Positions 8,586-18,108 of a stretch of 64,000 nt of DNA are shown one piece after another (position 1 is the stretch's first letter; each line of letters opens with the position of its first letter). Source of the DNA: Bacteroides fragilis NCTC 9343 (GTDB lineage: Bacteria; Bacteroidota; Bacteroidia; Bacteroidales; Bacteroidaceae); NCBI RefSeq assembly GCF_000025985.1, contig NC_003228.3, forward strand, positions 3,782,001 to 3,846,000. The letters are read 5' to 3'. Under the pieces are notes generated by a model. The model worked only from the letters and a program-made list of their open reading frames with translations. It had not been told where the DNA came from and did no database searches. A program made the translations under genes and the position numbers.

Positions 8586-9785
8586 ATGAAATCATTTAAA
8601 ATCATGCTCATCACGGTATTATCCGTAATGACTCTGAGTTGTAGCGAGAAAACGACGACAGAAATTCCTGAAACAGAATTGAAAAACATTAGTTGTAGCA
8701 CCCAATTAGTCACTCATTCATCTGCTCAAACCAGAGGAGCGGCACCAACAACCTTGAATGAAAACGATTTCGTGCTTTATGCATTCAAAAAAAACGGTGA
8801 AGGCAACTTTAGTTATGAAGAAGCCAAACATGAAACAAGTGTCATTGATGGCGGAGTTTGGAAATACAATGCAGCTTTCCCGGTAGGCACCTACAAATTC
8901 ATCGCATTTTATAACCTGGACGAGAAGAACCAAGCCGCTCTCAACACGACCATAACAGGTATCAGTAACCAAACTTGGGAAAACATATTGAAGAGTATTG
9001 TTATTACCCATTTTCCTTCCGCCACTGGTCAATACCATGAAGATATGAATGAAATATTCTGTGGCAAAACAACAGATGAAATCGATATCTCCAGTGGAAT
9101 CGGCGGAGATGACAATGAAATAAAAATCAAATTAACTCTGGAACGCATTGTATCACGCATCGACATTAAGTTTATCAAAGTGGCATCGGATGACGACCAT
9201 ATAGAAGTACCTTATGCTACCGGCAATATTTTCGGTGGAACAGGTACTACTTCGTTGACTTCGTTAATCTTCACATCATCCAACGTACCTCTTAAATATA
9301 ATCTTAATGGAGAAAATCCGGATTATGTTACAGGAGTTCAATGCCAAGTCACTTATGCTGCTCCATCATTTCAATACGGAGAAGCCAATGCAGATGCAGT
9401 CAAGGCACTTGATTACCAGCCATTCCCCCAAAATGCCGATGCCATTAACAACAATATGGAAACTAATATTAAAAAAGGCATAGCCAAGGGCGGAGCTTAC
9501 TTCATGGGATCGTACTTACTTCCATTTCCCTCATCATCGCAAACACTGAATGCCAACATTCAACTCAACAAGGCTAATCAAGAACGAACCATCAAAGTTC
9601 CCGGTTTCGCTGTTACCTCAAATTATGTTTCTATAATTACTGTCAGGCTGAAGTCTTCGACTGATGCCGGAGACAATAACAACGGTAATGACGACGAACA
9701 CTTATTTAATCCTAAATCTACTTTTATCGTAGAAATAGAAAAGACCTATGTTGGCATTCACAATACGAATGTAGACGTCGAATAA
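8586..9785 (+). CDS. Fimbrillin-family (FimA/Mfa1-like) lipoprotein, probable main subunit
   Basis: A 399-residue protein with the lipoprotein signal MKSFKIMLITVLSVMTLSC (lipobox MTLSC). The early region TRGAAPTTLNENDFVLYAFKK, then KYNAAFPVGTYKFIAFYNL, is the beta-sandwich pattern of Bacteroidales type V pilins, exported as lipoproteins and assembled after trimming by an Arg-specific protease. It is first in a seven-gene operon, the usual place of the main subunit. The frame is open from 8319, but only the ATG at 8586 is followed by a signal sequence. Expression probably depends on the invertible promoter upstream. The exact subfamily is not certain. Confidence 0.75.
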   Translation: MKSFKIMLITVLSVMTLSCSEKTTTEIPETELKNISCSTQLVTHSSAQTRGAAPTTLNENDFVLYAFKKNGEGNFSYEEAKHETSVIDGGVWKYNAAFPVGTYKFIAFYNLDEKNQAALNTTITGISNQTWENILKSIVITHFPSATGQYHEDMNEIFCGKTTDEIDISSGIGGDDNEIKIKLTLERIVSRIDIKFIKVASDDDHIEVPYATGNIFGGTGTTSLTSLIFTSSNVPLKYNLNGENPDYVTGVQCQVTYAAPSFQYGEANADAVKALDYQPFPQNADAINNNMETNIKKGIAKGGAYFMGSYLLPFPSSSQTLNANIQLNKANQERTIKVPGFAVTSNYVSIITVRLKSSTDAGDNNNGNDDEHLFNPKSTFIVEIEKTYVGIHNTNVDVE

Positions 9786-9815
9786 AAATCCATTAGAATT
9801 TTTCTGCCAAACCCT

Positions 9816-10955
9816 ATGACAATGAAACGCTACATCCGACAAATACTTTTGGGAACACTTTTGCTGGGGAGTGCCTGTACCAATCACCAGGAAGTTATCG
9901 AAGGAGATACTTCTGTCAGTGTCGTGTTTAAAACCCGGCAACTACCTTCTACCAAAGGAGAAAATGACGACGAAATTTCTGTTCTTATATTTAGAAAAGA
10001 GAAAGACCAATTTACCAAAGTAGAAAGTATCCAAGAGAGTCCATGGCTTTTCGAACAAGAACAATTGCAGAAGAATATCTTATTGCCAACAGGGATCTAT
10101 CGATTTCTGTTGGCAAAAGGATTCTCAAACTCCCCGGGAAACTCTGGGAAAATATCATTTGTGACAGACAATAATCCGGGAAACTTAGTTTCCACTTCGT
10201 ATGATCGGAACTATTATTTTCAATATCCTACCCGAACCTTAAACGGACAAACGGAACTCAATCACTGTACAACCGCTCTATTCACTGACAAAAATGAAGA
10301 ATCGACACAAAATAGTCAGACAGAATATGACTTATCCCAAACGAACAGGACACTGATTGCCCGAAAAATCAGCCATTTGCAGGGACAAGTGTGTTTCATC
10401 ATTCAAAGAGCTAAAAAAGAAAACGGACAATACACATTAATAGATTCACCCGAAAACAGCTTCGATAATGCATTGAAAAAAATCAGTGCCATAAATCTCA
10501 CAATAGAAGGCAGCAGCCAATGTTGCTATTTAAGTGAAACCGGACTGATATTTAAAAGCCCAATGTCATATCACTGTTTGGTACAGCTCCAGAATGGGGA
10601 CTATTCTTTTAAAAGATTTGATGCAGACCAGTTCGTATCCTTGTTCAGCCCGATTATAGAGAAAACAGATTATCAAAGATATGAGGGAGCCGCTTATTGT
10701 GAAGGTCCGTTGCTATTCCCCGCTCCTCTTGATCAGACAATCCGTGTAACCATTGACATCGATTACACAGGAACGTTGAAAAACAAAACCTTTACGTTAG
10801 AAAACATCCCCTTGGAGCGCAACAAGATGTATCTGTTCACTCTTTGGCTTCTAAATGAAGATGTTGACATTTCCATCTCTCCCGATGCCGATTTGGACTT
10901 GGAAGAACTCAAATTCAATAATCAAATCACCGGGAATGACGGATTCTGGAACTAA
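9816..10955 (+). CDS. FimB/Mfa2-type fimbrial lipoprotein
   Basis: A 379-residue lipoprotein (MTMKRYIRQILLGTLLLGSAC, lipobox LGSAC). The sequence DDEISVLIFRKEKDQF, then ILLPTGIYRFLLAKGFSN, follows the strand order of fimbrial anchor or tip subunits. Residues ENIPLERNKMYLFTLWL near the C-terminus fit the closing strand of such a domain. It lies 30 bp after the fimbrillin gene. Mfa2-type proteins anchor or cap the pilus at the outer membrane; which role this one has cannot be read. A second in-frame Met (residue 3) is an equally good start. Confidence 0.65.
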   Translation: MTMKRYIRQILLGTLLLGSACTNHQEVIEGDTSVSVVFKTRQLPSTKGENDDEISVLIFRKEKDQFTKVESIQESPWLFEQEQLQKNILLPTGIYRFLLAKGFSNSPGNSGKISFVTDNNPGNLVSTSYDRNYYFQYPTRTLNGQTELNHCTTALFTDKNEESTQNSQTEYDLSQTNRTLIARKISHLQGQVCFIIQRAKKENGQYTLIDSPENSFDNALKKISAINLTIEGSSQCCYLSETGLIFKSPMSYHCLVQLQNGDYSFKRFDADQFVSLFSPIIEKTDYQRYEGAAYCEGPLLFPAPLDQTIRVTIDIDYTGTLKNKTFTLENIPLERNKMYLFTLWLLNEDVDISISPDADLDLEELKFNNQITGNDGFWN

Positions 10956-10968
10956 TAATATATAGTCA

Positions 10969-12102
10969 ATGAAACCACATACACTTTTTCTGACTTTAGG
11001 AATCCTATTGCTCGGATTCTCCGCATGCGAGCCACTCAATGAAACTCCCGAGACGCCCGCTTTCAGTCTCAACCTGACATCTCCTGACGGAGAGCCCTCC
11101 ACCGATAACGACAATGCGGTATTGCAAAAACTGGTATACCATCTTTTTATTTTCCGTTCCAATACTGCCAATCCTTCCCCCGATAATGACGGCTCCAATT
11201 ACACTTTTTGGAGGCATACCGGAGATCTCACCCTAAAGCAAATCCGGGAATACACTTTATCCATCCCCAGTGAGTCTACAGATCGGTCTTATCTGCTGCT
11301 AGTTCACGCCACCCCTAAAGAAAAGCCGGAATCTGAGATCATAAGCAAAGAAGGAATGACTTTCAGTGAGTCAGAAATCAGCATGATAAAAGAAAACGAT
11401 AACAACTATGTCCCGCTTTCAAAAGATAACTATTACGCCATTCAACAACTCACTCCCGAGGATATAGCGCAAGGGAAAACGTCTATCGAATTCAAATTAA
11501 AGCGGGCTGTGGGAGAATTGGTATTTGACGTAATGAAATGCGATGAAAAAAGCCACAACCCGATTGACATTGACACAGAATGTTCTTCAACTTTAGACAG
11601 AGTGTTTCGGATCGATATAGAAATCAATGGCGTGATCCCCAAAGTTTCATTAACCAACGAAACCAGGAATCCCGAACGGATCAACATCTGTTTTTCTAAA
11701 GAAATAGTTCTCAAAAGCGACTATACCCCTGATTTTGCAAACAACACAGGAGTCATAGAGCCACTTACTAATGCTCCATTAGATACGAATGAAAAAGCCG
11801 TAAAAGGTGCGACACGCATCTGCGGCCCCTATCTCTTCTCTAAAATGACATTAGATCATCCGGACGAAGAAGCAACGGATCCGGAAGAAGGTATCAAGAC
11901 CATACTCAACTTTTCGTACTACGATACCACTCCTCTTCCGAACGGGAGCTATAGCACGAAAAAACTTATTCTTTCTCTTACCGACAAGCCATTGACGGTT
12001 GTGAAAGACCATTATACGGTGACCAATATACGTTTGCGGAACAACCGTATCATAGATCTTTCCGTTTCGGGTGACTTCGGAATAGATTGGAAATGGGATT
12101 GA
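10969..12102 (+). CDS. FimB/Mfa2-type fimbrial lipoprotein
   Basis: A 377-residue lipoprotein (MKPHTLFLTLGILLLGFSAC). It has the signature of the family: a predicted strand KLVYHLFIFRSN, then YTLSIPSESTDRSYLLLVHA, and a second domain opening FKLKRAVGELVFDVMKC. The ending DLSVSGDFGIDWKWD resembles the W-rich C-termini of FimB/Mfa2 subunits. It follows the previous gene by 13 bp, in the same operon. Probably an accessory (anchor or tip) pilus subunit. Confidence 0.65.
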   Translation: MKPHTLFLTLGILLLGFSACEPLNETPETPAFSLNLTSPDGEPSTDNDNAVLQKLVYHLFIFRSNTANPSPDNDGSNYTFWRHTGDLTLKQIREYTLSIPSESTDRSYLLLVHATPKEKPESEIISKEGMTFSESEISMIKENDNNYVPLSKDNYYAIQQLTPEDIAQGKTSIEFKLKRAVGELVFDVMKCDEKSHNPIDIDTECSSTLDRVFRIDIEINGVIPKVSLTNETRNPERINICFSKEIVLKSDYTPDFANNTGVIEPLTNAPLDTNEKAVKGATRICGPYLFSKMTLDHPDEEATDPEEGIKTILNFSYYDTTPLPNGSYSTKKLILSLTDKPLTVVKDHYTVTNIRLRNNRIIDLSVSGDFGIDWKWD

Positions 12103-12119
12103 AAAACAACAATAAGAAT

Positions 12120-13202
12120 ATGATGAAAAACAAATTACTATCTATTTGGATAGGATGTGGGAGTGTATTATGTTCATATACCTCTTGTAGCAAGGAAATG
12201 GAATTCATCGACAGCCCCAATGAACAGGTGACCATTCAACTAACCACTACCATCGACGGCCAAGGGTTTTCAACTGACAATGAAATCATACCAATGAAAA
12301 CCCGAAGCACCCGATCAACAGACTACTACGTAACGGCAATATATGACAGCCGGTTGGTAATTATTAAAGAGACAGGGCAATCTGCCTGGAGCATAGAAAA
12401 AATAGAGGATAATGTTATTCCTCAGGGATATATCAAATCCTCCGATGCATGTAAGTATACCATGCAGACAACACTTCGTCCGGGAAACTACAAATTCATG
12501 CTACTCGTTAACGGTCCGAAAAACGAAGCATTGCACCTATATCAAAATTTTTCGGAAGAGGATGTACCATGGCTAACGGATACTGAGAAAGACTATTCCG
12601 GATATGAAATCTTTTTCGCTACATCGGGCATCGTCACCATTAAGAAAACAGATAGGTTAGAGGAGTCCGGACAGTATCACCCGCTTCCCACCCCATTGGT
12701 TCTTAAGCGGTATTCTTCTCTAATCAGACTGTGTGCAACAGGAGACGATTTTTGGGGAAGCCTTGAAAGAGCAACAGATATCTCTTATAGTATAAAAGAA
12801 CAAAGTATAAATGGAATAAATCTATTAGGACAGATCGTAAGTAAAGACACCGAGCTGTCTTTCGGAACTTTAACGGCAAGCATCAGAAAGAATTTTGAAT
12901 GTCAACTCGGAGATAAGAAACTTTTTTTCAGTTATTTTGGAGATGAAGACGAAGCCAAGCAATTGCAAAACATATTAACTCCTTCTGACGGTAAAGATAT
13001 TACTGTAACCATTTTCCAAAAAGAAAAGCAAACACCTCCTATCGAAACAACAACCCAAGCGAAACCCAATCAAGTGACAACCCTTATCCTTGATAAGACA
13101 GAATCAGTTTTAAACTGGAATCAACCTCCTATTATAGGCACACCTATCGATTGGGATCCTGATAATATTCCATGGGGACATTTAGAACTCAATTTTTTAT
13201 AA
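12120..13202 (+). CDS. FimB/Mfa2-type fimbrial lipoprotein
   Basis: A 360-residue protein with a lipoprotein signal (MMKNKLLSIWIGCGSVLCSY, lipid Cys in YTSC). The motif TRSTRSTDYYVTAIYDSRLV, then TTLRPGNYKFMLLVNGP, fits the fimbrial beta-sandwich. The C-terminus IGTPIDWDPDNIPW resembles the closing W-x-P motif of FimB-like proteins. The frame opens at 12087, inside the previous gene, but the ATG pair at 12120/12123 is followed directly by the signal peptide. Its stop codon overlaps the next ATG by one base (TAATG), which suggests coupled translation. Confidence 0.65.
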   Translation: MMKNKLLSIWIGCGSVLCSYTSCSKEMEFIDSPNEQVTIQLTTTIDGQGFSTDNEIIPMKTRSTRSTDYYVTAIYDSRLVIIKETGQSAWSIEKIEDNVIPQGYIKSSDACKYTMQTTLRPGNYKFMLLVNGPKNEALHLYQNFSEEDVPWLTDTEKDYSGYEIFFATSGIVTIKKTDRLEESGQYHPLPTPLVLKRYSSLIRLCATGDDFWGSLERATDISYSIKEQSINGINLLGQIVSKDTELSFGTLTASIRKNFECQLGDKKLFFSYFGDEDEAKQLQNILTPSDGKDITVTIFQKEKQTPPIETTTQAKPNQVTTLILDKTESVLNWNQPPIIGTPIDWDPDNIPWGHLELNFL

Positions 13203-14104
13203 TGAAAACAAAATACATTTTATACCTTCTGTCTTTAGTCTTTCTTCTTAGTAGTTGCTGGAAAGAAGACTTGAAAAACTGCTGGATGGGCGATGTCACC
13301 TTGACAATTGTCGCAGAAAAATTCCAGCAACCCGCCACTGATGAAGGAAAACTGGAAGAGAACTTGTCTACCAGAATCAACAGTATACGTTATTATCTCT
13401 ATAAAGACAACGTGCTTATCCATTCCGGAATCATCGATAACGTTACCGACCTGAATACAGATGCTTACAAACTGACCTTTCCTAAATTAGCATTTGGAGA
13501 TTATTGTCTGGCACTTGCTACCAATGTTTCAGAAGAAGAGTTGCCTGATACGACTACTCCTGAAGCTCTCAACCTAAACTATCCGGGAGTTGAACAGACC
13601 AAAGACTACTTCACGTCTTGTTATGATTTCACCGTCGATTGCGAATGCGGTTACCAGGATTTCGTAATTCTACGACGTACACAGGGCGTCACTCAATTCC
13701 AGCTGAAACAGTTACCCGAAAACATTACCGGAATTGGAATAGAGATACACAAAGTAGCAGCAACCTGTCAAATCGATACTCTATACAAAGGTGAAACGAT
13801 AGCCGAATACCACACTACAGTTGCAGAAGTCACTAACGCCGAAGAAGTTGCCGACTTCAGCATAGGTACTTTCCCGACGTCCGGACCGGAAAATGCCAGT
13901 ATTACCTTAAAATTATATGCCGATGATCATTCCGGCTTCCCTATCTATCAAAAAACACTGAACAACATATCCATTCTACGCAATCAACTGACCCGTATTA
14001 GTACAGACTTTAATCACAGTATCCTCGGCAACTCGGGATTCTCCATAACAATCAATCCCGACTGGGACGGTATACATGACGATGATGAAACAATCATACC
14101 TTAA
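13202..14104 (+). CDS. FimB/Mfa2 family fimbrial lipoprotein
   Basis: A 300-residue lipoprotein (MKTKYILYLLSLVFLLSSC, followed by WKEDLKNC). It is the clearest FimB/Mfa2 member here: RINSIRYYLYKDNVLIHSG, FPKLAFGDYCLALATNV and a C-terminal SGFSITINPDWDGIHDDD. Members of this family anchor the growing pilus to the outer membrane and limit its length. The start at 13202 overlaps the previous stop. Four such genes in a row is more than the usual one anchor plus two or three tip proteins, so some probably serve as tip adhesins. Confidence 0.8.
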   Translation: MKTKYILYLLSLVFLLSSCWKEDLKNCWMGDVTLTIVAEKFQQPATDEGKLEENLSTRINSIRYYLYKDNVLIHSGIIDNVTDLNTDAYKLTFPKLAFGDYCLALATNVSEEELPDTTTPEALNLNYPGVEQTKDYFTSCYDFTVDCECGYQDFVILRRTQGVTQFQLKQLPENITGIGIEIHKVAATCQIDTLYKGETIAEYHTTVAEVTNAEEVADFSIGTFPTSGPENASITLKLYADDHSGFPIYQKTLNNISILRNQLTRISTDFNHSILGNSGFSITINPDWDGIHDDDETIIP

Positions 14105-14129
14105 CTCCGGTTATTTAACACAACTAATT

Positions 14130-16166
14130 ATGAAAAAGAGAATACAAATCCTGATAATTGTCATATTATATGCTTTGATGTTTGTCCCTCTTTCCGCCCA
14201 AACTCCACATACCATCAGCGGTATCGTTAAAGACAGGGCCTCAATTCCCATTTCGGGAGTCAATATCCGAGTAGAAGGGCAGAAATGGAAAGCCTCCACC
14301 GGAAAAGAAGGGAAGTTTACATTGGAAATTCCTCAAAACTCCACCATCACCTTTTCCTCTGTTGGTTATGAGCCGGTCACCATCCATTCCGGTGAGAAGA
14401 AATGGATAGAAATCACTCTCAAAGAATCTCAAAGCCTGTTGCCCGAAATAACAGTTACTTCCACATTAAAAAACAGCATGAAATTTGTTTTCGCTCCATC
14501 CGACCTGGAGCTGATCAAAGACATGCTCTACCTTAAAACGAGATATAAAATCCCCTCCAAACGCTTTCAAAGTGATTCCCGGGTCATCATTCAACCCATT
14601 CTGTCAAACAATAGCCGGGGAACTCAAAAAAACTTCTCTCCCATTGTGTACGATGGCAAGAATTATGATATTTTACTCCGGCGAGGAAACGTCTGCGGCG
14701 ACCGGGCTGAAAAAGAATATTATTCACGCTTTGCACAGGTCATAGACCCTGACTCCATTTGTAACCAGACGTTGACTTATGCGGACTCGTGTACGGTGGA
14801 CGACATCAACGACCTATATACAACCGAAGTACGCATCAAAATAAGCACTTTCTGCCAGGATGAATATCGGGATACGATTCGTATCACCAACGGCATTATC
14901 TACCCGATGCGGTTCTTTAACTATAATCTGAGTGCAATGGACTTGGACAACAGCTACATCCCCAAGCAGACTCCGCTCAACTTCAATGAAAAAGGAGAAA
15001 TGCATCTTCGTTTTCGCCCTGAAGACGCGAACATCTATGAAAATGAAGGAAAAAACGCCGAAGAACTCAGAAAAATGAAAAAGGCATTGGACGACATAGA
15101 CAAAGATCGAACAAAGACACTGACCACCTTTCAGATCATAGGATACACTTCGCCGGAAGGAACATATGAATATAACCTAAAGCTGGCCAAAAAAAGAATG
15201 AAAAATGCAGAAGGAAAAGTATTCGAGAACATTTCCGAAGAAACCATCCGAAAAGCCAAAGTAGATAACGATGCCGTAGTAGAGTCATGGACAACGGTTT
15301 GTGAACTCATGGAAAAGGACAGCATTCAAGAAGTATCACAGCTCAAAGAACTGATCAAACGTGCCCGCGGAAACCATAATGAAATATCCTGGGGAGCCAG
15401 ACGAATAAAGATTTACCCGCTCATCCGGGACCGTTATCTGCCCCGACTCCGAAGAGTAGAATATTTCTATGAATATTCCGAACTACGTACGCTCAATAAA
15501 GACGAAATCGACGCTCTTTATAAAAAAGATCCCCAAAAACTGACAGCCAGCGAGTTTTGGAGTTATATCATGAGTCAGAAAGATGCTACGGACGAAAAAC
15601 GGGAAGCACTTTACAGAGAGGCTCTCTCGATACATCCCGATTTAATGATCGCAGCCAACAACCTGGCATCGCTCTTAATAAAACAAAATCGTGCCGATAC
15701 CACTCTCCTGAAACCTTTTATCACACAAGATGCTCCCTCAGCCATACTTGTCAACCAAACTGTAGCCTATCTGCAAAAGCGCGACTTCAAAAGGGCGAAT
15801 CATTTTGCAGAACTCCTGCCTGACAATAAAGATACTGAAATAGTGAAAGCACTTGCTGCCGCCATGGACGGGAAATATCAGGAAGCCTACCCAATATTCG
15901 AAAAACAAGGGGGAATCAATCAAGCAATCTTATTGCTGAGTATGAAGCAAAACTCAAAAGCCTGGGAAGTCCTGAAAAAGATAGAAGATACCTCTCCGGA
16001 CACCGAATATGTGAAAGCGATTGCCGCAAACAGGCTGAATAACGTCAATGAAGCCGTCATTCACCTACGAAATGCCATCACTCAAAAACCATCTTTAAAG
16101 GAAATAGCACAAAAAGATGGAGATGTGTTAGATTTACTGGATTTATTAGATTTAGATAAGAAATAA
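14130..16166 (+). CDS. CarboxypepD_reg, OmpA-like and TPR protein of the fimbrial locus (DUF3868 type)
   Basis: A 678-residue secreted protein. Order of parts: signal peptide (MKKRIQILIIVILYALMFV); carboxypeptidase-regulatory-like domain at about 30-105 (GIVKDRASIPISGVNIRVEG); a central region with the OmpA-C-like segment IIGYTSPEGTYEYNLKLAKK near residue 335; and a C-terminal half of TPR-like helices (REALSIHPDLMIAANNLASLL). DUF3868/OmpA-like proteins with a DUF3575 partner recur in Bacteroidales fimbrial operons. They may tie the pilus machinery to peptidoglycan. The upstream open frame from 14076 overlaps the previous gene, so the ATG at 14130 is chosen. Confidence 0.7.
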   Translation: MKKRIQILIIVILYALMFVPLSAQTPHTISGIVKDRASIPISGVNIRVEGQKWKASTGKEGKFTLEIPQNSTITFSSVGYEPVTIHSGEKKWIEITLKESQSLLPEITVTSTLKNSMKFVFAPSDLELIKDMLYLKTRYKIPSKRFQSDSRVIIQPILSNNSRGTQKNFSPIVYDGKNYDILLRRGNVCGDRAEKEYYSRFAQVIDPDSICNQTLTYADSCTVDDINDLYTTEVRIKISTFCQDEYRDTIRITNGIIYPMRFFNYNLSAMDLDNSYIPKQTPLNFNEKGEMHLRFRPEDANIYENEGKNAEELRKMKKALDDIDKDRTKTLTTFQIIGYTSPEGTYEYNLKLAKKRMKNAEGKVFENISEETIRKAKVDNDAVVESWTTVCELMEKDSIQEVSQLKELIKRARGNHNEISWGARRIKIYPLIRDRYLPRLRRVEYFYEYSELRTLNKDEIDALYKKDPQKLTASEFWSYIMSQKDATDEKREALYREALSIHPDLMIAANNLASLLIKQNRADTTLLKPFITQDAPSAILVNQTVAYLQKRDFKRANHFAELLPDNKDTEIVKALAAAMDGKYQEAYPIFEKQGGINQAILLLSMKQNSKAWEVLKKIEDTSPDTEYVKAIAANRLNNVNEAVIHLRNAITQKPSLKEIAQKDGDVLDLLDLLDLDKK

Positions 16167-16169
16167 GGT

Positions 16170-16712
16170 ATGAAAAAGAGAGCATTCTTCCTGCTTTTGT
16201 TATTGCTGATTCCGTTGACTTCCATACTTTCCCAAGAGATAGCACTAAAAACAAATGCCCTCTCCTGGGCAACCACGACCATAAACCTGGGAGCAGAATT
16301 CAAAATATCACCCCGACTGACAGCCGGGGCAGATATCATGTATAAAGGATGGAGTTTTTTATCCGATAACCGCAAAATGGGCGGATTCTTAGTTCAACCC
16401 GAAGCTAAGTATTGGTTTTGCATCCCTTTCTATAAGCACTTTATGGGCCTTCATGCCCACTATGGACAATATAACGGTGGATTCAGTAAATATCGTTATC
16501 AGGGAGACTTGTACGGTATCGGTTTATCTTATGGTTACCAATGGATATGGAAAAGACGATGGAACATTGAAGTATCTGCGGGAATAGGATATGCATCTAT
16601 GAACTACGATAAATATGAACGTCCCAAATGCGGACTATTCCTTGGGAAAGACCATTCCAACTATTTTGGATTAACCAAACTCGGAGTCAGCCTGATCTAT
16701 ATACTCAAATAG
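16170..16712 (+). CDS. DUF3575-type outer-membrane protein
   Basis: A 180-residue protein with a cleavable signal (MKKRAFFLLLLLLIPLTSIL) and the pattern EIALKTNALSWATTTINLG that opens DUF3575 proteins. Alternating strands rich in Tyr, Trp and Gly (AKYWFCIPFYKHFMGLHAHY, GIGLSYGYQWIWKRRWNIEV) suggest a small beta-barrel of about eight strands. It starts 3 bp after the TPR protein and ends the operon. In other Bacteroidales, DUF3575 genes sit beside fimbrial clusters; the precise role is unknown. Confidence 0.8.
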   Translation: MKKRAFFLLLLLLIPLTSILSQEIALKTNALSWATTTINLGAEFKISPRLTAGADIMYKGWSFLSDNRKMGGFLVQPEAKYWFCIPFYKHFMGLHAHYGQYNGGFSKYRYQGDLYGIGLSYGYQWIWKRRWNIEVSAGIGYASMNYDKYERPKCGLFLGKDHSNYFGLTKLGVSLIYILK

Positions 16713-16784
16713 CAAATACTTTTCATCAGCAATTTCATAGTTCTCTAAAAATTTTATGTTAAAAAGCAAGCGGATGAATCAAAA

Positions 16785-16874
16785 CTCGTATTCACCACAG
16801 ATTACACAGATTTACACAGGATGATATTTAATCTACTGATAACCAATAATATTTATCTGTGTAATCAGTGGTAA
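16785..16874. repeat. Palindromic intergenic repeat, copy 2
   Basis: Contains TTCACCACAGATTACACAG, a core TTAATCTACTGATAACCAAT and a right arm ATCTGTGTAATCAGTGGTAA. Core and arms match copy 1 at 2683-2787 in the same direction, with scattered changes. As with copy 1, it sits between two convergent gene ends (the fimbrial operon and the PPK2 gene). Confidence 0.75.
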
Positions 16875-16898
16875 GTTATAAAATACCCTCTTTTATGC

Positions 16899-17780
16899 TT
16901 ATTCATTCAACAATGCTCTTTTGAAATCCTCAATCTGATGCCGCGCCTCAACAGGCATTTCCGGATAATGTAAATCAAGTTCATTCATGCGGTCACATAA
17001 AATCTGTCCTACTGCATAACGCATGAACCACTTATTATCGGCAGGAATCACATACCAAGGTGCTTCTTCCGTCGAAGTATGGGTCAACATATCCGAATAA
17101 GCCTTCATATAGTCGTCCCAATAGCTGCGCTCTTTCAGGTCGGATACGGAAAATTTCCAATTCTTAGCCTCATCTTCCAGCCTTGACAGAAAGCGCCTCT
17201 TCTGCTCTTCTTTCGAAACATTCAAGAAGAATTTAATAATGACTGTACCATTCTCCGTCAAGTAGCGTTCGTAATCATTAATCTGACGATAACGCTTTTT
17301 CCAAAATTTCGGAGTAATATCTCCCGGTCCCATAATACCCGGTAACTTAGCGGATAAAACAATTTCAGGATGCACTTTTGCAACCAATACATCTTCATAA
17401 TGTGAGCGATTGAATATACCGATGCGTCCTCTCTCCGGCAGGCATCTGTTGATGCGCCAAAGATAATCATGATCGAGTTCTTCAGCCGATGGCTGTTTAA
17501 AAGAATATACCTGACAACCTTGCGGATTGATGCCGGACATCACATGCTTGATCGTCCCGTCCTTTCCGGCAGCATCCATTGCCTGAAAAATAACGAGGAC
17601 AGCATAACGGTCCTGCGCATACAACTTATCCTGCAAAGAGGAAAGTTTTCCTATGTTTTCAGCCAGCAATGCCTCGGCCTCCGATTTGGTCAAATCACCG
17701 GTATAGCGAGCATCAAACTCCGAAACGCTATGTTCCTCACCGGGCTTGGCCAACAGTCTCTTCAAGATTTCCTTTTTCAT
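16899..17780 (-). CDS. Polyphosphate kinase 2 family protein
   Basis: A 293-residue PPK2 enzyme. These transfer phosphate between polyphosphate and nucleotides. The Walker A region VIFQAMDAAGKDGTIKHV (residues 63-80), Walker B region GRIGIFNRSHYEDV (118-131) and the lid-like KNWKFSVSDLKERSYWDDYM are all present. The length fits the single-domain PPK2 class; nucleotide preference cannot be read. It follows a 53-residue membrane peptide gene by 37 bp, so both are probably on one transcript. Confidence 0.92.
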   Translation of the reverse strand: MKKEILKRLLAKPGEEHSVSEFDARYTGDLTKSEAEALLAENIGKLSSLQDKLYAQDRYAVLVIFQAMDAAGKDGTIKHVMSGINPQGCQVYSFKQPSAEELDHDYLWRINRCLPERGRIGIFNRSHYEDVLVAKVHPEIVLSAKLPGIMGPGDITPKFWKKRYRQINDYERYLTENGTVIIKFFLNVSKEEQKRRFLSRLEDEAKNWKFSVSDLKERSYWDDYMKAYSDMLTHTSTEEAPWYVIPADNKWFMRYAVGQILCDRMNELDLHYPEMPVEARHQIEDFKRALLNE

Positions 17781-17817
17781 TCCGCAAATCAGTTAATTAT
17801 CCTCACATCTTCTTTTT

Positions 17818-17979
17818 CTAATCATTTACCCATTCGATAATTGAAGTACTTTCTTGAAATCTTCTGGATGAATAGGCCATAGAAAAAGCAATATAGACCA
17901 ACAGAGCAAGAGCCGTAACAACCAGTAACGTCCTGATTAGAATGAAATGCTGTCTTTGTTTTAACTCGTTTGTATCCAT
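17818..17979 (-). CDS. 53-residue single-span membrane peptide (paralog A)
   Basis: A small complete frame, ATG to TAG: a short polar N-terminus MDTNELKQRQHF, one hydrophobic span (ILIRTLLVVTALALLVYIAF) and a polar tail ending IIEWVND. Its length and layout match the peptide at 19988-20149 exactly (both 53 residues, both starting M-x-x-x-EL-Q-x-x-x-F-x-x-I-x-TL). It lies just upstream of PPK2. A near-match promoter (TATCTTTA) lies about 60 bp upstream. Function unknown; perhaps a small regulator of a membrane partner. Confidence 0.6.
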   Translation of the reverse strand: MDTNELKQRQHFILIRTLLVVTALALLVYIAFSMAYSSRRFQESTSIIEWVND

Positions 17980-18108
17980 TTCTGATCCTTTCTTTTTAAG
18001 GTGCCTCTCTTTACAGGAACACCTGTTATTATCCGGTAATAAAGATACAAAAAATCGGGCAGAAAAGTTTCATCCGATTAGCTAATTAAAGCAAAGGAGG
18101 CTTAAATT

